A stretch of DNA of 53,442 nt, from NCBI GenBank assembly GCA_008363385.1, contig RHKY01000048.1, forward strand, positions 1 to 53,442. Reading direction: 5' to 3'. This stretch comes from Acidobacteriota bacterium. Its GTDB lineage: Bacteria; Acidobacteriota; Thermoanaerobaculia; UBA5066. Positions 23,916-32,321 of the stretch are shown piece by piece. The stretch's first letter is position 1, and every line of letters begins with the position of its first letter. The position numbers were made by a program, and so were the translations under genes. The notes beneath the pieces were generated by a model that saw nothing but the letters and a program-made list of their open reading frames with translations, searched no databases and was not told where the DNA came from.

Positions 23916-25901
23916 ATGCCCCCGTTCGAGGTCGTCGCCCCGTACACGCCGCAGGGGGACCAGCCGCAGGCGATCGAGGCGCTCTCCCGGGGGCTGGCGG
24001 AGGGGCGAGAGCACCAGGTGCTCCTCGGGGTGACGGGCTCGGGGAAGACCTTCACGATCGCCAAGGTGGTCGAGGCGGCCAACCGCCCCACGCTCGTCCT
24101 CTCCCACAACAAGACGCTCGCCGCGCAGCTCTACCAGGAGTTCCGCGCCTTCTTCCCGAAGAACCGCGTCGAGTACTTCGTCTCCTACTACGACTACTAC
24201 CAGCCCGAGGCGTACGTCCCGCAGTCGGACACGTACATCGAGAAGGAAACGCAGGTCAACGAGGAGATCGACAAGCTCCGGATCTCGGCGACGGCGGCGC
24301 TCTTCGAGAGGCGCGACGTCCTGATCGTGGCGTCCGTCTCGTGCATCTACGGCCTCGGGAGCCCCGAGTCGTTCGGCCGCATGGCGATCCCGGTGGAGAC
24401 CGGCGCCCGGTTCGGGCTGACGTGGTACCTGAAGCGGCTCGTCGAGGCCCAGTACGAGCGGACGAACCTCGACCTCGAGCGCGGGAAGTTCCGCGTGAGG
24501 GGGGACGTCCTGGACGTCGTCCCGTCGAACGAGGAGACGGGCCTGAGGGTCGAGTTCTTCGGCGACGAGGTCGAGCGCGTCTCGCGCTTCGACGTCCTCA
24601 CCGGGCGGCCGCTCGAGACGGTCCCGCGCTTCGACCTCTACCCGAAGACGCACTACGTGACGCCCCGGGAGGTCCGCGAGCGCGCGCTCGGGTCGATCGA
24701 GGCCGAGCTGGTCACGCGCGTGGAGGAGCTGAAGGAGGGGAAGCGGCTCCTCGAGGCCCAGCGGCTCGAGCAGCGGACGCGCTTCGACCTGGAGATGATC
24801 CGGGAGATCGGCTACTGCTCCGGGATCGAGAACTACTCGCGCCACCTGTCGGGGCGCGGGCCGGGCGAGCCGCCGCCGACGCTGCTCGACTACTTCCCGG
24901 CGGGCTTCCTGACGGTCATCGACGAGAGCCACCAGACGATCCCGCAGCTGCGCGGCATGTACCACGGCGACCGCTCCCGCAAGGAGACGCTCGTGGAGCA
25001 CGGCTTCCGCCTCCCCTCGGCGCTCGACAACCGCCCCTTGAGGTTCGAGGAGTGGCTGGAGCGCGTCGGGCAGCGGGTCTACGTCTCGGCCACGCCGGCG
25101 CCGTACGAGCTGGAGACGACGGGCGGGGAGGTGGTCGAGCAGGTCATCCGGCCGACCGGGCTCCTCGACCCGCCGATCACCGTCCGCCCCGTGAAGGGGC
25201 AGGTGGACGACCTCCTCACCCGGATCCGCGAGCGCGCCGGGCGCGGCGAGCGCGTCCTGGTGACGACGCTGACGAAGAGGATGGCCGAGGACCTGACCGG
25301 ATACCTCCTGGAGCTGGGGGTGCGCGTCCGCTACCTCCACTCCGACGTCGAGACGCTCGAGAGGGTCCAGATCGTCGGGGACCTGAGGCGCGGCGTCTTC
25401 GACGTCCTCGTCGGGATCAACCTCCTGAGGGAGGGGCTCGACATCCCGGAGGTCTCCCTCGTCGCGGTCCTCGACGCCGACAAGGAGGGCTTCCTCCGCT
25501 CGGACACGTCGCTGATCCAGACCGCGGGCCGCGCCGCGCGGAACCTCGCGGGCGAGGTGGTCTTCTACGCCGACACCGTGACGGACTCGATGCGCCGGGC
25601 GCTGGACGAGACCGAACGCCGCCGGAAGATCCAGGCCGCCTTCAACGCCGAGCACGGCGTCGTGCCCGAGTCGATCGTCAAGTCGCTCGACTCGCCGCTC
25701 CTGAAGATGTCCGAGCTCGACTACCTCGAGCCGACCCGCGCGGCCCTGCGGGCCCCGGCGCGCGGCGAGAAGGGCCTCGCCGAGGAGATCGCCGACCTGG
25801 AGAAGAGGATGCGCGAGGCCGCCCGGGAGCTCGAGTTCGAGCGGGCCGCCGAGCTGAGGGACCGCGTCCGCGAGCTCCGCAGCCTGCAGGTCTTCCGGTG
25901 A
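23916..25901 (+). CDS. uvrB: UvrABC excinuclease subunit B
   Basis: 661 residues; the DNA-damage-verifying helicase of nucleotide excision repair. Walker A is [10 protein letters not shown] (about 38-47). The damage-binding beta-hairpin is [27 protein letters not shown]-type helicase motif II is VIDESHQTI, and motifs V-VI are [26 protein letters not shown] and QTAGRAARN. The C-terminal UVR motif (about 620-655, [24 protein letters not shown]) would contact UvrC. The length is standard. It is followed by hairpins at 25903-25987 and the convergent DMT gene. Confidence 0.97.
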   Translation: MPPFEVVAPYTPQGDQPQAIEALSRGLAEGREHQVLLGVTGSGKTFTIAKVVEAANRPTLVLSHNKTLAAQLYQEFRAFFPKNRVEYFVSYYDYYQPEAYVPQSDTYIEKETQVNEEIDKLRISATAALFERRDVLIVASVSCIYGLGSPESFGRMAIPVETGARFGLTWYLKRLVEAQYERTNLDLERGKFRVRGDVLDVVPSNEETGLRVEFFGDEVERVSRFDVLTGRPLETVPRFDLYPKTHYVTPREVRERALGSIEAELVTRVEELKEGKRLLEAQRLEQRTRFDLEMIREIGYCSGIENYSRHLSGRGPGEPPPTLLDYFPAGFLTVIDESHQTIPQLRGMYHGDRSRKETLVEHGFRLPSALDNRPLRFEEWLERVGQRVYVSATPAPYELETTGGEVVEQVIRPTGLLDPPITVRPVKGQVDDLLTRIRERAGRGERVLVTTLTKRMAEDLTGYLLELGVRVRYLHSDVETLERVQIVGDLRRGVFDVLVGINLLREGLDIPEVSLVAVLDADKEGFLRSDTSLIQTAGRAARNLAGEVVFYADTVTDSMRRALDETERRRKIQAAFNAEHGVVPESIVKSLDSPLLKMSELDYLEPTRAALRAPARGEKGLAEEIADLEKRMREAARELEFERAAELRDRVRELRSLQVFR

Positions 25902-25959
25902 CGCGGGGGAACCCCGCCGCTGAGCGGCCGTCGTCAGCGCGCTGCGCGCTCGAACCGGC

Positions 25960-25987
25960 GACGCCGGGGCCCCTGATCCCCGGCGTC
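25960..25987. terminator. bidirectional terminator between uvrB and the DMT gene
   Basis: GACGCCGGGG (25960-25969) pairs with CCCCGGCGTC (25978-25987) around CCCCTGAT. Smaller stems lie just before it: GCGGGG-GAA-CCCCGC near 25905 and AGCGCG-CTG-CGCGCT near 25936. The rest of the 126-bp gap holds no gene. Confidence 0.55.
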
Positions 25988-26027
25988 CCCCGCGCCCCCA
26001 CCGACGCGGCCTCGTGCGTGGGCGGCC

Positions 26028-26942
26028 TCAGCCGCGGCGCGCGGGCGCCGTGGTGAGGGCGAGCCCGGCGAAGATCAGGGCCGCCGCGACGAACGTCCGC
26101 GGGCCGGGGCGCTCGCCGAGGACGACCGCCGCCAGGAGCGAGGCGACGAGAGGCTGGAGGTAGATGAACGCCGCCGCCGTGGACGGGCTGGTCCGGGCCA
26201 GCGCCCAGGCGTTGAGCGCGTAGGCGCCCACCGTCGAGAGGAGGACGACGCCCGCGATCGCCGCCCATCCCGTCGCCGTCACCGAACCCGGCCGGAATCG
26301 GGCCAGGTCCGGCAGGGCGACGAGGAGGACGGGGACGCTCGCCGAGACGAAGGCCGCGGCGACGACGGCGAACGCGGACCGCCTTCGCAGGATGTCGCGC
26401 GAGAGGACGAGGTAGCCCGAGTAGACGAGGCAGTTGACGACGATCATCAGGTTCCCGGCGAGGTGCTCGGGCGCGAGGTCCGCGCCGCGCGGCAGGAGGA
26501 GGGAGAGGACCCCCGCGAGGGCCACCGCGATGCCGAGCGTCCGCCTCGCGCCGGGGCGCTCCGTCCCCGTCGCGGCGGCGAGGAGGAGGGTGAAGACCGG
26601 GATCGTCACCCCGAGGAGCGTGGCGCTCGTGGCGGTCGTCCGGGCCAGGCCCGAGACGAAGAGGAGCTGGTTCCCGAAGACGCCGAGCATCCCGAGGAGG
26701 ACGACGGTGCCGGCGTCGCGGCGCGTCCAGCGGGGCTCGTCCGGCGCCAGGACGCGCGAAAGGAGCGCCAGGAGGAGGGAGCCCCCGACGGCCCGGAAGG
26801 CGACGAGGACGAACGGGGTCACCTCCCGCAGGGCCAGCTTGCCGATCACGGAGAAGACCCCGAAGAAGAGCTGGACGAGGACCAGCGCCACGACGGGGCC
26901 GGCGCCTCGCGGGACGGCCGGGGAGCGCGCCTCAGCCGGCAA
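26028..26942 (-). CDS. EamA/RhaT-family (DMT) inner-membrane transporter
   Basis: 304 residues with ten predicted membrane helices as two five-helix EamA repeats. Typical signatures are the first-repeat FFGVFSVIGKLALREVTPF and VAFRAVGGSLLLA, and the second-repeat NLMIVVNCLVYSGYLVLSRDIL and AAAFIYLQPLVASLLAAVVLGERP. These carriers export or import small metabolites such as amino acids or nucleotide sugars; the substrate is unknown. The annotated start is a TTG at 26942 that overlaps the YgfZ stop by 11 nt and lacks a Shine-Dalgarno. An in-frame GTG at 26891 would remove 17 hydrophilic residues and is a real alternative. Confidence 0.85.
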   Translation of the reverse strand: MPAEARSPAVPRGAGPVVALVLVQLFFGVFSVIGKLALREVTPFVLVAFRAVGGSLLLALLSRVLAPDEPRWTRRDAGTVVLLGMLGVFGNQLLFVSGLARTTATSATLLGVTIPVFTLLLAAATGTERPGARRTLGIAVALAGVLSLLLPRGADLAPEHLAGNLMIVVNCLVYSGYLVLSRDILRRRSAFAVVAAAFVSASVPVLLVALPDLARFRPGSVTATGWAAIAGVVLLSTVGAYALNAWALARTSPSTAAAFIYLQPLVASLLAAVVLGERPGPRTFVAAALIFAGLALTTAPARRG

Positions 26943-27924
26943 TCGGGAAGGGGGTCACGGTCGCGGGGGACTCGCCCGCGGCTCCGGCCACGGCCAGGCG
27001 GGTCCCGGGGCCGGCGTGCTCGCGACGGACGTACGCCAGGGCCACGGAGCGGCCGAGCCGGGCGGAGAGCGTCGCGCTCGTGACGCTGCCCACCCGCCCC
27101 TCGGGCGCCCGCACCTCGTCGCCGGGGGCGGCGGAGGCGCCGGAGTCGAGGAGCAGGCCCACCAGGCGGCGGTTGACGTGCCCGTACGTGCGGAGCCGCG
27201 CCACCGTCTCCTGCCCGACGTAGCAGCCCTTCGTGTACGAGACCGCGGTCCGGGTCAGGCCCGCCTCGTCCGGCAGGACGTCCTCGCCGAGCTCTCGGCC
27301 CCACCAGGGGAGGCCCGCCTCCACGCGCGCGGCGTCCAGGGCCTCGGGGGGGAGCGTGACCGCCCCGTGGGTCTCGAGGCGGGAGAGGACCGCGGCGAAG
27401 GACGTCGGCCCGCACCGGACGTCCCAGCCGGGCTCGCCCGTCCGGTCGGCCCTCACGACCCGCACCGCGTCCCCTCCGAGCGCCGCCTCGGCGTGGCCCG
27501 CCGGGCTCCGCGGCAGGTCCGGCGCCCCGGCGGCCGCGGCGACGTCCCCGGCCCGCGGGCCCGCGAGGTGGAGGACGACGGTGGCGCCGGTCTCGTCGGA
27601 GAGCCGGACTCCGGGGTGGAAGGGCAGGTAGTCCCGCAGGATCTCGGGGAGGCGGCTGCGGAGCTCGGGCGGGGTGTCGAGGAGGAGGCCTTGCGGGAGG
27701 CGGAGGACCGTGGCGGTGGCCCGGAGCTTCCCCTTCGGCGTCAGGAAGAGCGCGTCACACCCCTCGCCGGGCCCGAGGCGGAGGACGTCGTTCGTGACGA
27801 GGCCCTGGAGGAAGCCGGCCGCCTCCGCGCCCTCGAGGAAGAGCGTCACGCGGCCGGAGAGGTCGAAGAGGGCGGCGCCCTGGCGGAGGGGCTGGAGGGG
27901 GTCCGGGCGGCGGTCCTGGGGCAT
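26932..27924 (-). CDS. ygfZ: YgfZ/GcvT-like folate-binding protein
   Basis: 330 residues of the GcvT-like fold; YgfZ proteins use tetrahydrofolate in repair or maturation of iron-sulfur clusters. The diagnostic motif K232-GCYVGQE is present, with the N-terminal LFDLSGRVTLFLEGAEAAGFLQGLVTNDV and a C-terminal beta-domain (VGSVTSATLSARLGRSVALAYV). Fe-S clients in the same window include LipA. It starts at ATG 27924 and is divergent from the NYN gene across a 75-nt region with two palindromes. Confidence 0.9.
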   Translation of the reverse strand: MPQDRRPDPLQPLRQGAALFDLSGRVTLFLEGAEAAGFLQGLVTNDVLRLGPGEGCDALFLTPKGKLRATATVLRLPQGLLLDTPPELRSRLPEILRDYLPFHPGVRLSDETGATVVLHLAGPRAGDVAAAAGAPDLPRSPAGHAEAALGGDAVRVVRADRTGEPGWDVRCGPTSFAAVLSRLETHGAVTLPPEALDAARVEAGLPWWGRELGEDVLPDEAGLTRTAVSYTKGCYVGQETVARLRTYGHVNRRLVGLLLDSGASAAPGDEVRAPEGRVGSVTSATLSARLGRSVALAYVRREHAGPGTRLAVAGAAGESPATVTPFPIAG

Positions 27925-27938
27925 GGGCGGCAGATTCT

Positions 27939-27975
27939 GACACGTGTCGTAAACTCGATCGGTTCGGCCGATCGA
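27939..27975. promoter_or_regulatory. two palindromes in the ygfZ/NYN divergent promoter region
   Basis: GACACGTGTC (27939-27948) is a perfect 10-bp palindrome. TCGATCGG-TTCGG-CCGATCGA (27955-27975) is a perfect 8-bp inverted repeat. A TAAACT -10-like hexamer (27950-27955) lies between them on the plus strand, and CAGAAT on the minus strand. The arrangement resembles operator sites for dimeric repressors that control both genes. Confidence 0.45.
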
Positions 27976-27999
27976 TTCCGGCCGGCACGAAAGGACTCC

Positions 28000-28929
28000 A
28001 TGCCCGCACCTGCACGCCGCCGCCGGCGCGGCGGGCGGGGCCGCGCCGAGGAAGGCGCCGCCCCCGACGCCGTCGCCGAGGTCCCGTTCCCCGAGGCGGA
28101 GCCGTTCCGCCACCTCCCCCCGCCCTCCATCGAGAGCGTCGTCGCGGCCCCGCCGCCGGCGAACTCGAGCCAGGAGGACCAGCGCCTGGCCCTCTTCATC
28201 GACATCGACAACGTCATCATCGGGCTCCGCGAGAGCGGCCACCCGCGCTTCGACGTCAAGCTCCTCCTCTCCCGGCTGCTCGAGAAGGGGAAGATCGTCA
28301 TCAAGCGCGCCTACGCCGACTGGAGCCGGTACGCCGAGTACAAGCGCGCCTTCCACGAGGCGGCCTTCGAGCTGATCGACATCCCCCAGCACCGGATGAC
28401 CGGGAAGAACTCGGCCGACATCCGGATGGTCGTCGACGCCATGGACCTGGCCTCCAACAAGGAGCACATCAACGTCTTCGTGATCGGCTCGGGGGACTCG
28501 GACTTCTCGCCCCTCGTCTCGAAGCTGAAGGAGAACGACAAGACGGTCCTCGGCTTCGGCGTGAAGGGCTCCACCTCGGAGCTCCTCATCGAGAACTGCG
28601 ACGAGTTCCTCTACTACGAGGACCTCGTCCGCGAGCGGACGAAGGCGCCGGCGGTGGCCGGGCTGCCGGAGAAGACCGCCGAGGTCTACTCGCTCCTCGT
28701 CGACTCGATGCTGGCCTTGAAGCGCGAGAACAAGGAGGTCCTCTGGGGCTCGATGGTCAAGCAGACCATGCAACGGAAGAACCCCAGCTTCAACGAGTCC
28801 TACTACGGGTTCCGGACCTTCTCCGAGCTCCTGGAGGCGGCCGAGAAGCACCGGATCCTCATCCTGAAGAAGGACTCCAAGAGCGGGTCGTACATCGTGG
28901 CGGGCTTCGGGCCGGGAGGGCCGGCCTGA
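28000..28929 (+). CDS. NYN-domain ribonuclease-like protein with C-terminal OST-HTH/LOTUS domain
   Basis: 309 residues. The first 50 are a disordered Arg/Ala/Pro-rich extension. The NYN (LabA/DUF88) PIN-like domain covers about 60-215 with the acidic metal sites LFIDIDNV, SADIRMVVDAMDL and GSGDSDFSPLV intact. An OST-HTH/LOTUS-type winged helix follows (about 225-305, EVLWGSMVKQTMQRKNPSFNESYYGF). The family cleaves or binds RNA; LOTUS domains bind structured RNA. The target is unknown. The start at 28000 has AAAGGA upstream; the longer open frame before it is antisense to ygfZ. It ends in a 4-nt overlap with a Nudix gene. Confidence 0.88.
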   Translation: MPAPARRRRRGGRGRAEEGAAPDAVAEVPFPEAEPFRHLPPPSIESVVAAPPPANSSQEDQRLALFIDIDNVIIGLRESGHPRFDVKLLLSRLLEKGKIVIKRAYADWSRYAEYKRAFHEAAFELIDIPQHRMTGKNSADIRMVVDAMDLASNKEHINVFVIGSGDSDFSPLVSKLKENDKTVLGFGVKGSTSELLIENCDEFLYYEDLVRERTKAPAVAGLPEKTAEVYSLLVDSMLALKRENKEVLWGSMVKQTMQRKNPSFNESYYGFRTFSELLEAAEKHRILILKKDSKSGSYIVAGFGPGGPA

Positions 28930-29486
28930 CGGGGAGCCGCTCGTTCGGGCCCTGGCCCCTCCTCTCGCGGGACGCGCTCGCCGACCTCGGCCTCTTCCGG
29001 ATCCGGCGGGACGCCGCCGTCTCGCCACGAAGCGGGCGCGCCCACGACTTCTACGTCCTCGACGGCCCCGACTGGGTCAACGTCGTCGCGCTGACCGGGG
29101 AAGGCCGGATGCTCTTCGTCCGCCAGTTCCGCCACGGGACGCAGACCGAGACGCTCGAGCTGCCGGGCGGCTCGACGGAGGCCCGCGACCCTTCCCCGCT
29201 CGAGTCGGCCCGGCGCGAGCTCCTGGAGGAGACCGGCTACGTCTCGGAGTGCTGGCGGGCGATCGGCGTCGTCGACCCGAACCCGGCCATCCAGTCCAAC
29301 GCCTGCCACACCTTCCTGGCGCGTGACGTCCGGAAGGTGGCCGAGCCCGCCCCCGACGGGGCGGAGGACCTCGCGGTCGAGCTCCTGAGCCCCGAGGAGG
29401 TCTCGCGGCGCGTCGGCTCGGGCGAGATCCGGCACGCGCTCACGGTGGCGGCGCTCCACTTCTACGAGCGGTCCCGGGCGGGCTGA
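28926..29486 (+). CDS. ADP-ribose-pyrophosphatase-type Nudix hydrolase, apparently with a CUG start
   Basis: 186 residues from the proposed start. The Nudix box is at about residues 78-105 (LELPGGSTEARDPSPLESARRELLEETGY), following HDFYVLDGPDWVNVVALT and MLFVRQFRHGT, which place it with NudF-like ADP-ribose or nucleotide-sugar pyrophosphatases. The first canonical in-frame start is the ATG at 29109, which would remove about 60 conserved residues, including the N-terminal strand region. No ATG, GTG or TTG lies upstream in frame. CTG at 28926 forms a CTGA overlap with the NYN stop, exactly like the GTGA/ATGA couplings elsewhere in this window. It overlaps the convergent gene by 47 nt at its 3' end. 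Confidence 0.82.
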   Translation: MTGSRSFGPWPLLSRDALADLGLFRIRRDAAVSPRSGRAHDFYVLDGPDWVNVVALTGEGRMLFVRQFRHGTQTETLELPGGSTEARDPSPLESARRELLEETGYVSECWRAIGVVDPNPAIQSNACHTFLARDVRKVAEPAPDGAEDLAVELLSPEEVSRRVGSGEIRHALTVAALHFYERSRAG

Positions 29487-31188
29487 CCTCCGGCGCCGGC
29501 GGCCGGTCGATCCTCCAGATCCCGATCGAGCCCCCGACCGCGGCCACCCTCGTCCCGCGGCTCCTCAGGGCGTCCCGAAGCCGCGCGAGGCGCTCGGCGT
29601 CCCTGGCGGCGCCCTTGGAGGCCAGGAGCTCGGGCCCGACCGCCAAGGGGACCTCGCCCACGGCGATCAGCTGCCCGGGCCGGTCCTCGTCGCCCGGGGC
29701 GACCGCCGAGAGCGCCGGGGCGTGGCGGGAGGGGAGGTCGCCGCCGAAGACGACCGCGGGGAGCGGCTCCGCGGAGAGCTCCGGGGCTCGCCGCGAGAGC
29801 CGGACGAGGTCCTGCCCCCAGTCGACGTTCGAGTCGGCGAAGTAGCGGCGGCCCGCGGGAAGGCCCCCGGCGGCGGCGTTGACGAACGAGAGCTCGTACG
29901 GGTGGACGAGGGCGAGCTCGGCGGCCGAGACGGCGACGAGGCCGGCGGCCAGGAGGCGGGAGCGGCGGGGCGGGTCGCCGGCCAGGAGCGCCGAGGCGGC
30001 GAGCGCCGCGAAGGGGAACGCGAAGAGGGCGTGCCGGACGCCGATGTTGTAGGTCGTCCGCGTCGAGGCGAGGAGGAAGAGGAGGAGGCCCGCCGACAGG
30101 CCGAGAGCGGTGCGCCGTCCGGGCCGGATGAGGGCGCCCGCCAGGGCCGCCAGGGCCAGGCCGATCGGGACCTTCACGGCGAGGGCGAGAGGGAAGTAGA
30201 GGGGCGACCCGCCGGTCGAGACCCGGCCGAGGAGATAGACGGGCCCGGCGCCGACGCCGCTCTGCAGGAGGACCGACAGGAAGCCCGTGGCCGCGTGCGA
30301 GGCGGGCGGGGACAGCTCCGAGAGCGCGGTCGAGGCGCGGTACGCCGCGGGGGAGGCGCCCTTGCGGAGGAGCCGGTCCTCGGCCAGCGCCTTCGCGTCC
30401 GCCGCCGTGAGGTTCCGGTGGGCGGCGACGTAGCCGGCCAGCACGACCGCGACCGAGACCGCGGCGGCCAGGCAGAGCCTCCCGCCGATCCGGCGGAGGT
30501 CCTCCCCCCGCGGGCGCCCCCTCACGAGGAGGAGGGGGAGCGTGACGGCCACGAGGAGCGGGGCGCTGAACTTCGAGAGGAGCGCCAGGCCCCAGCAGAG
30601 CCCCAGCAGGACCCCGGAGAGCCGGGCGGAGGGCTCGCGAAGGCGGTCCAGCGGGCCGAGCGACAGGACGACGAAGAGGGTGACCAGGAGGTCGGTGTGG
30701 ACGACCCCGGCGTGCGCCAGGAGGTTCGGGTCGAGCGCGGCCAGCGCCAGGGCGAGGAGGCCCGCGCGCGGCCCGAACCGGCGGCGCGCCTCGGCCCGGA
30801 GGGCGAGGAGGAGGGCCCCGAGGACCAGGGCGAAGGGGACCCGGGCCCGGAAGAGCATCCGCTCGCCCGGGACGAGGTTCTTCCAGAGGAAGCGGACCAG
30901 GAGCGGGGCGTGGCTCCGCTCGCCGAGCGGGCTCGCGGCCGGGTCGACCGCCAGGCCCGTCAGCGCGACGCCCGCGAGGGCCTTCGCCAGCGGCGGGTGC
31001 TCGGGGTTCCAGCGGCCCGTCCCCTGCCGGACGATCTCGACCGACGAGGCGAGGTGGACCGGCTCGTCCGTCGTCGCCGCGTCGTCGCGGACGTGGTGGA
31101 GCGTGACGGCGACCGCGACGACGACCAGGAACCCCGCCGCGAGCGGCTCGAAGGCGGCCGGGCGGACGAGGCCCCGGGAGAGGGCCAC
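29440..31188 (-). CDS. GT39/ArnT-like polytopic glycosyltransferase
   Basis: 582 residues with about 10-12 membrane helices, a GT-C fold. The catalytic-type acidic pair is in TTDEPVHLASSVEI near residue 40, in the first periplasmic loop, followed by RWNPEHPPLAKALAG. The C-terminal soluble part carries FADSNVDWGQDLVRL. Such enzymes transfer sugars from polyprenyl-phosphate donors to lipid or protein acceptors outside the inner membrane; donor and acceptor are unknown. The GTG start is 7 nt after the GAPDH-like stop, so the two are probably co-transcribed. The last 18 or so residues (PAPEVSPPGTARRSGAPPP) read through the 3' end of the opposing Nudix gene and look non-conserved. Confidence 0.82.
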   Translation of the reverse strand: MALSRGLVRPAAFEPLAAGFLVVVAVAVTLHHVRDDAATTDEPVHLASSVEIVRQGTGRWNPEHPPLAKALAGVALTGLAVDPAASPLGERSHAPLLVRFLWKNLVPGERMLFRARVPFALVLGALLLALRAEARRRFGPRAGLLALALAALDPNLLAHAGVVHTDLLVTLFVVLSLGPLDRLREPSARLSGVLLGLCWGLALLSKFSAPLLVAVTLPLLLVRGRPRGEDLRRIGGRLCLAAAVSVAVVLAGYVAAHRNLTAADAKALAEDRLLRKGASPAAYRASTALSELSPPASHAATGFLSVLLQSGVGAGPVYLLGRVSTGGSPLYFPLALAVKVPIGLALAALAGALIRPGRRTALGLSAGLLLFLLASTRTTYNIGVRHALFAFPFAALAASALLAGDPPRRSRLLAAGLVAVSAAELALVHPYELSFVNAAAGGLPAGRRYFADSNVDWGQDLVRLSRRAPELSAEPLPAVVFGGDLPSRHAPALSAVAPGDEDRPGQLIAVGEVPLAVGPELLASKGAARDAERLARLRDALRSRGTRVAAVGGSIGIWRIDRPPAPEVSPPGTARRSGAPPP

Positions 31189-31195
31189 GGGTCGC

Positions 31196-32254
31196 TCAGA
31201 TCTCCTTGAAGACGAACCGCTTCAGGACCTGCGTCCTCGCCTCGACGCGCTCCGGGTCCACGAGCCACATCGCCGCCGAGACCGAGGAGAGGAGCGAGTT
31301 GCCGTCCTGGGGGGTGAAGCTGAAGCCGACGACCTCCAGGCCGTCCGGCGTCACGGCGAGCGACGGGAGCGAGACGACGGTCTGCGACAGGATCCGGCCG
31401 TAGTAGCCGTGGTCGCGTCCGAACGAGAAGACCTCGTTGGCGCTCCGCCGCTCGGTCACCGCCACGAGCGGGTTGGACCGGAGGCGCTCGAGGGCGGCCT
31501 CGCGGTCGAGCGGCGTCTCGCGCTCGATCGAGAACCAGACCGAGTGCATGTACTGGGTGTTGAGCCGGACGGAGGAGGAGAAGGCGCGGACGGTCAGCCC
31601 GAGCGACTGGAAGAGGTGGAAGAGGTCGCGCGCGTGGTACGTGCCGAACCCCGGGTCCTCGTGCCGGCCCACCGTCGGCGCCGGGAGGTAGTCCTTGGTC
31701 TGAGACACGTCGTTCGCCCGGCGCATGCAGAGGAAGCGGCCCCGGCGCATCGCCATCCTCTCCCCGTCCACGCCGAGGGTTCGGACCAGGACCGCCAGGT
31801 TGTGCGTGTTGCAGGAGACGACCTCCAGGAACCGGTCCTCCCCCGGGACGAGCGTCGCGTCGTTGATGCCGCGGGCGTAGACCTTCCCGAACCCGAACTG
31901 CGACCCCTGGGCCACGAAGCCCCTCGGCCCCTTCAGACCGGCGTACGTCCGCTCGCGGCTCTCCAGCGCCGAGGGCGTGCAGTCCAGGACCACCGTGGCC
32001 CGCGCGAGGGCCTCCTGCGAGGTGTAGGAGACCTTGTGCCCCAGAGCCTCGAAGTCGGCCACCTGGTCGTCGTCGACCGAGAGGTGGGCGCCGCGGGCCA
32101 GGAGGTGGGCGACCTTGGCCCGCTCCGTCACCATCGGCGTCCGCTTGTGGAACGTCACCTCGTCGACGCCGAGGTAGTGGTGGAAGTCGGTGAAGAGGCC
32201 GATCAGCGGCTCGCCGATCGTGCCCGTGCCGACGACGTGGACGACGGTCTTCAT
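31196..32254 (-). CDS. type II (archaeal-like) glyceraldehyde-3-phosphate dehydrogenase family protein
   Basis: 352 residues. The N-terminal Rossmann motif VVGTGTIGEPL is at about 8-18. A dinucleotide-binding half is followed by the catalytic-Cys segment VVSCNTHNL, with Cys148, which matches the archaeal-type consensus SCNTT rather than bacterial GapA. The protein lacks the GapA signature and has many insertions, so the substrate may not be glyceraldehyde 3-phosphate. The ATG at 32254 has a perfect GGAGGAGG-type Shine-Dalgarno. It lies upstream of the GT39-like gene on the same strand and is divergent from the hydrolase at 32322. Confidence 0.65.
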   Translation of the reverse strand: MKTVVHVVGTGTIGEPLIGLFTDFHHYLGVDEVTFHKRTPMVTERAKVAHLLARGAHLSVDDDQVADFEALGHKVSYTSQEALARATVVLDCTPSALESRERTYAGLKGPRGFVAQGSQFGFGKVYARGINDATLVPGEDRFLEVVSCNTHNLAVLVRTLGVDGERMAMRRGRFLCMRRANDVSQTKDYLPAPTVGRHEDPGFGTYHARDLFHLFQSLGLTVRAFSSSVRLNTQYMHSVWFSIERETPLDREAALERLRSNPLVAVTERRSANEVFSFGRDHGYYGRILSQTVVSLPSLAVTPDGLEVVGFSFTPQDGNSLLSSVSAAMWLVDPERVEARTQVLKRFVFKEI

Positions 32255-32309
32255 CTCCTCCTCCGGGTCTTCGTGCGGAGAGACTACCTCAGCCCCGCTC
32301 AGCGCGTGG

Positions 32310-32315
32310 TACGTT
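32310..32315 (+). promoter_or_regulatory. -10 element 6 nt before the hydrolase GTG
   Basis: TACGTT is followed by CCTCCC and then the GTG at 32322. No Shine-Dalgarno fits, so a leaderless transcript is likely. No -35 is evident. Confidence 0.35.
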
Positions 32316-32321
32316 CCTCCC

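Noticed and set aside
26434-28000. Long plus-strand frame continuous with the NYN protein
   Set aside because: It is antisense to ygfZ and the DMT gene. The Shine-Dalgarno at 27990 and the protein-domain boundary fix the NYN start at 28000.
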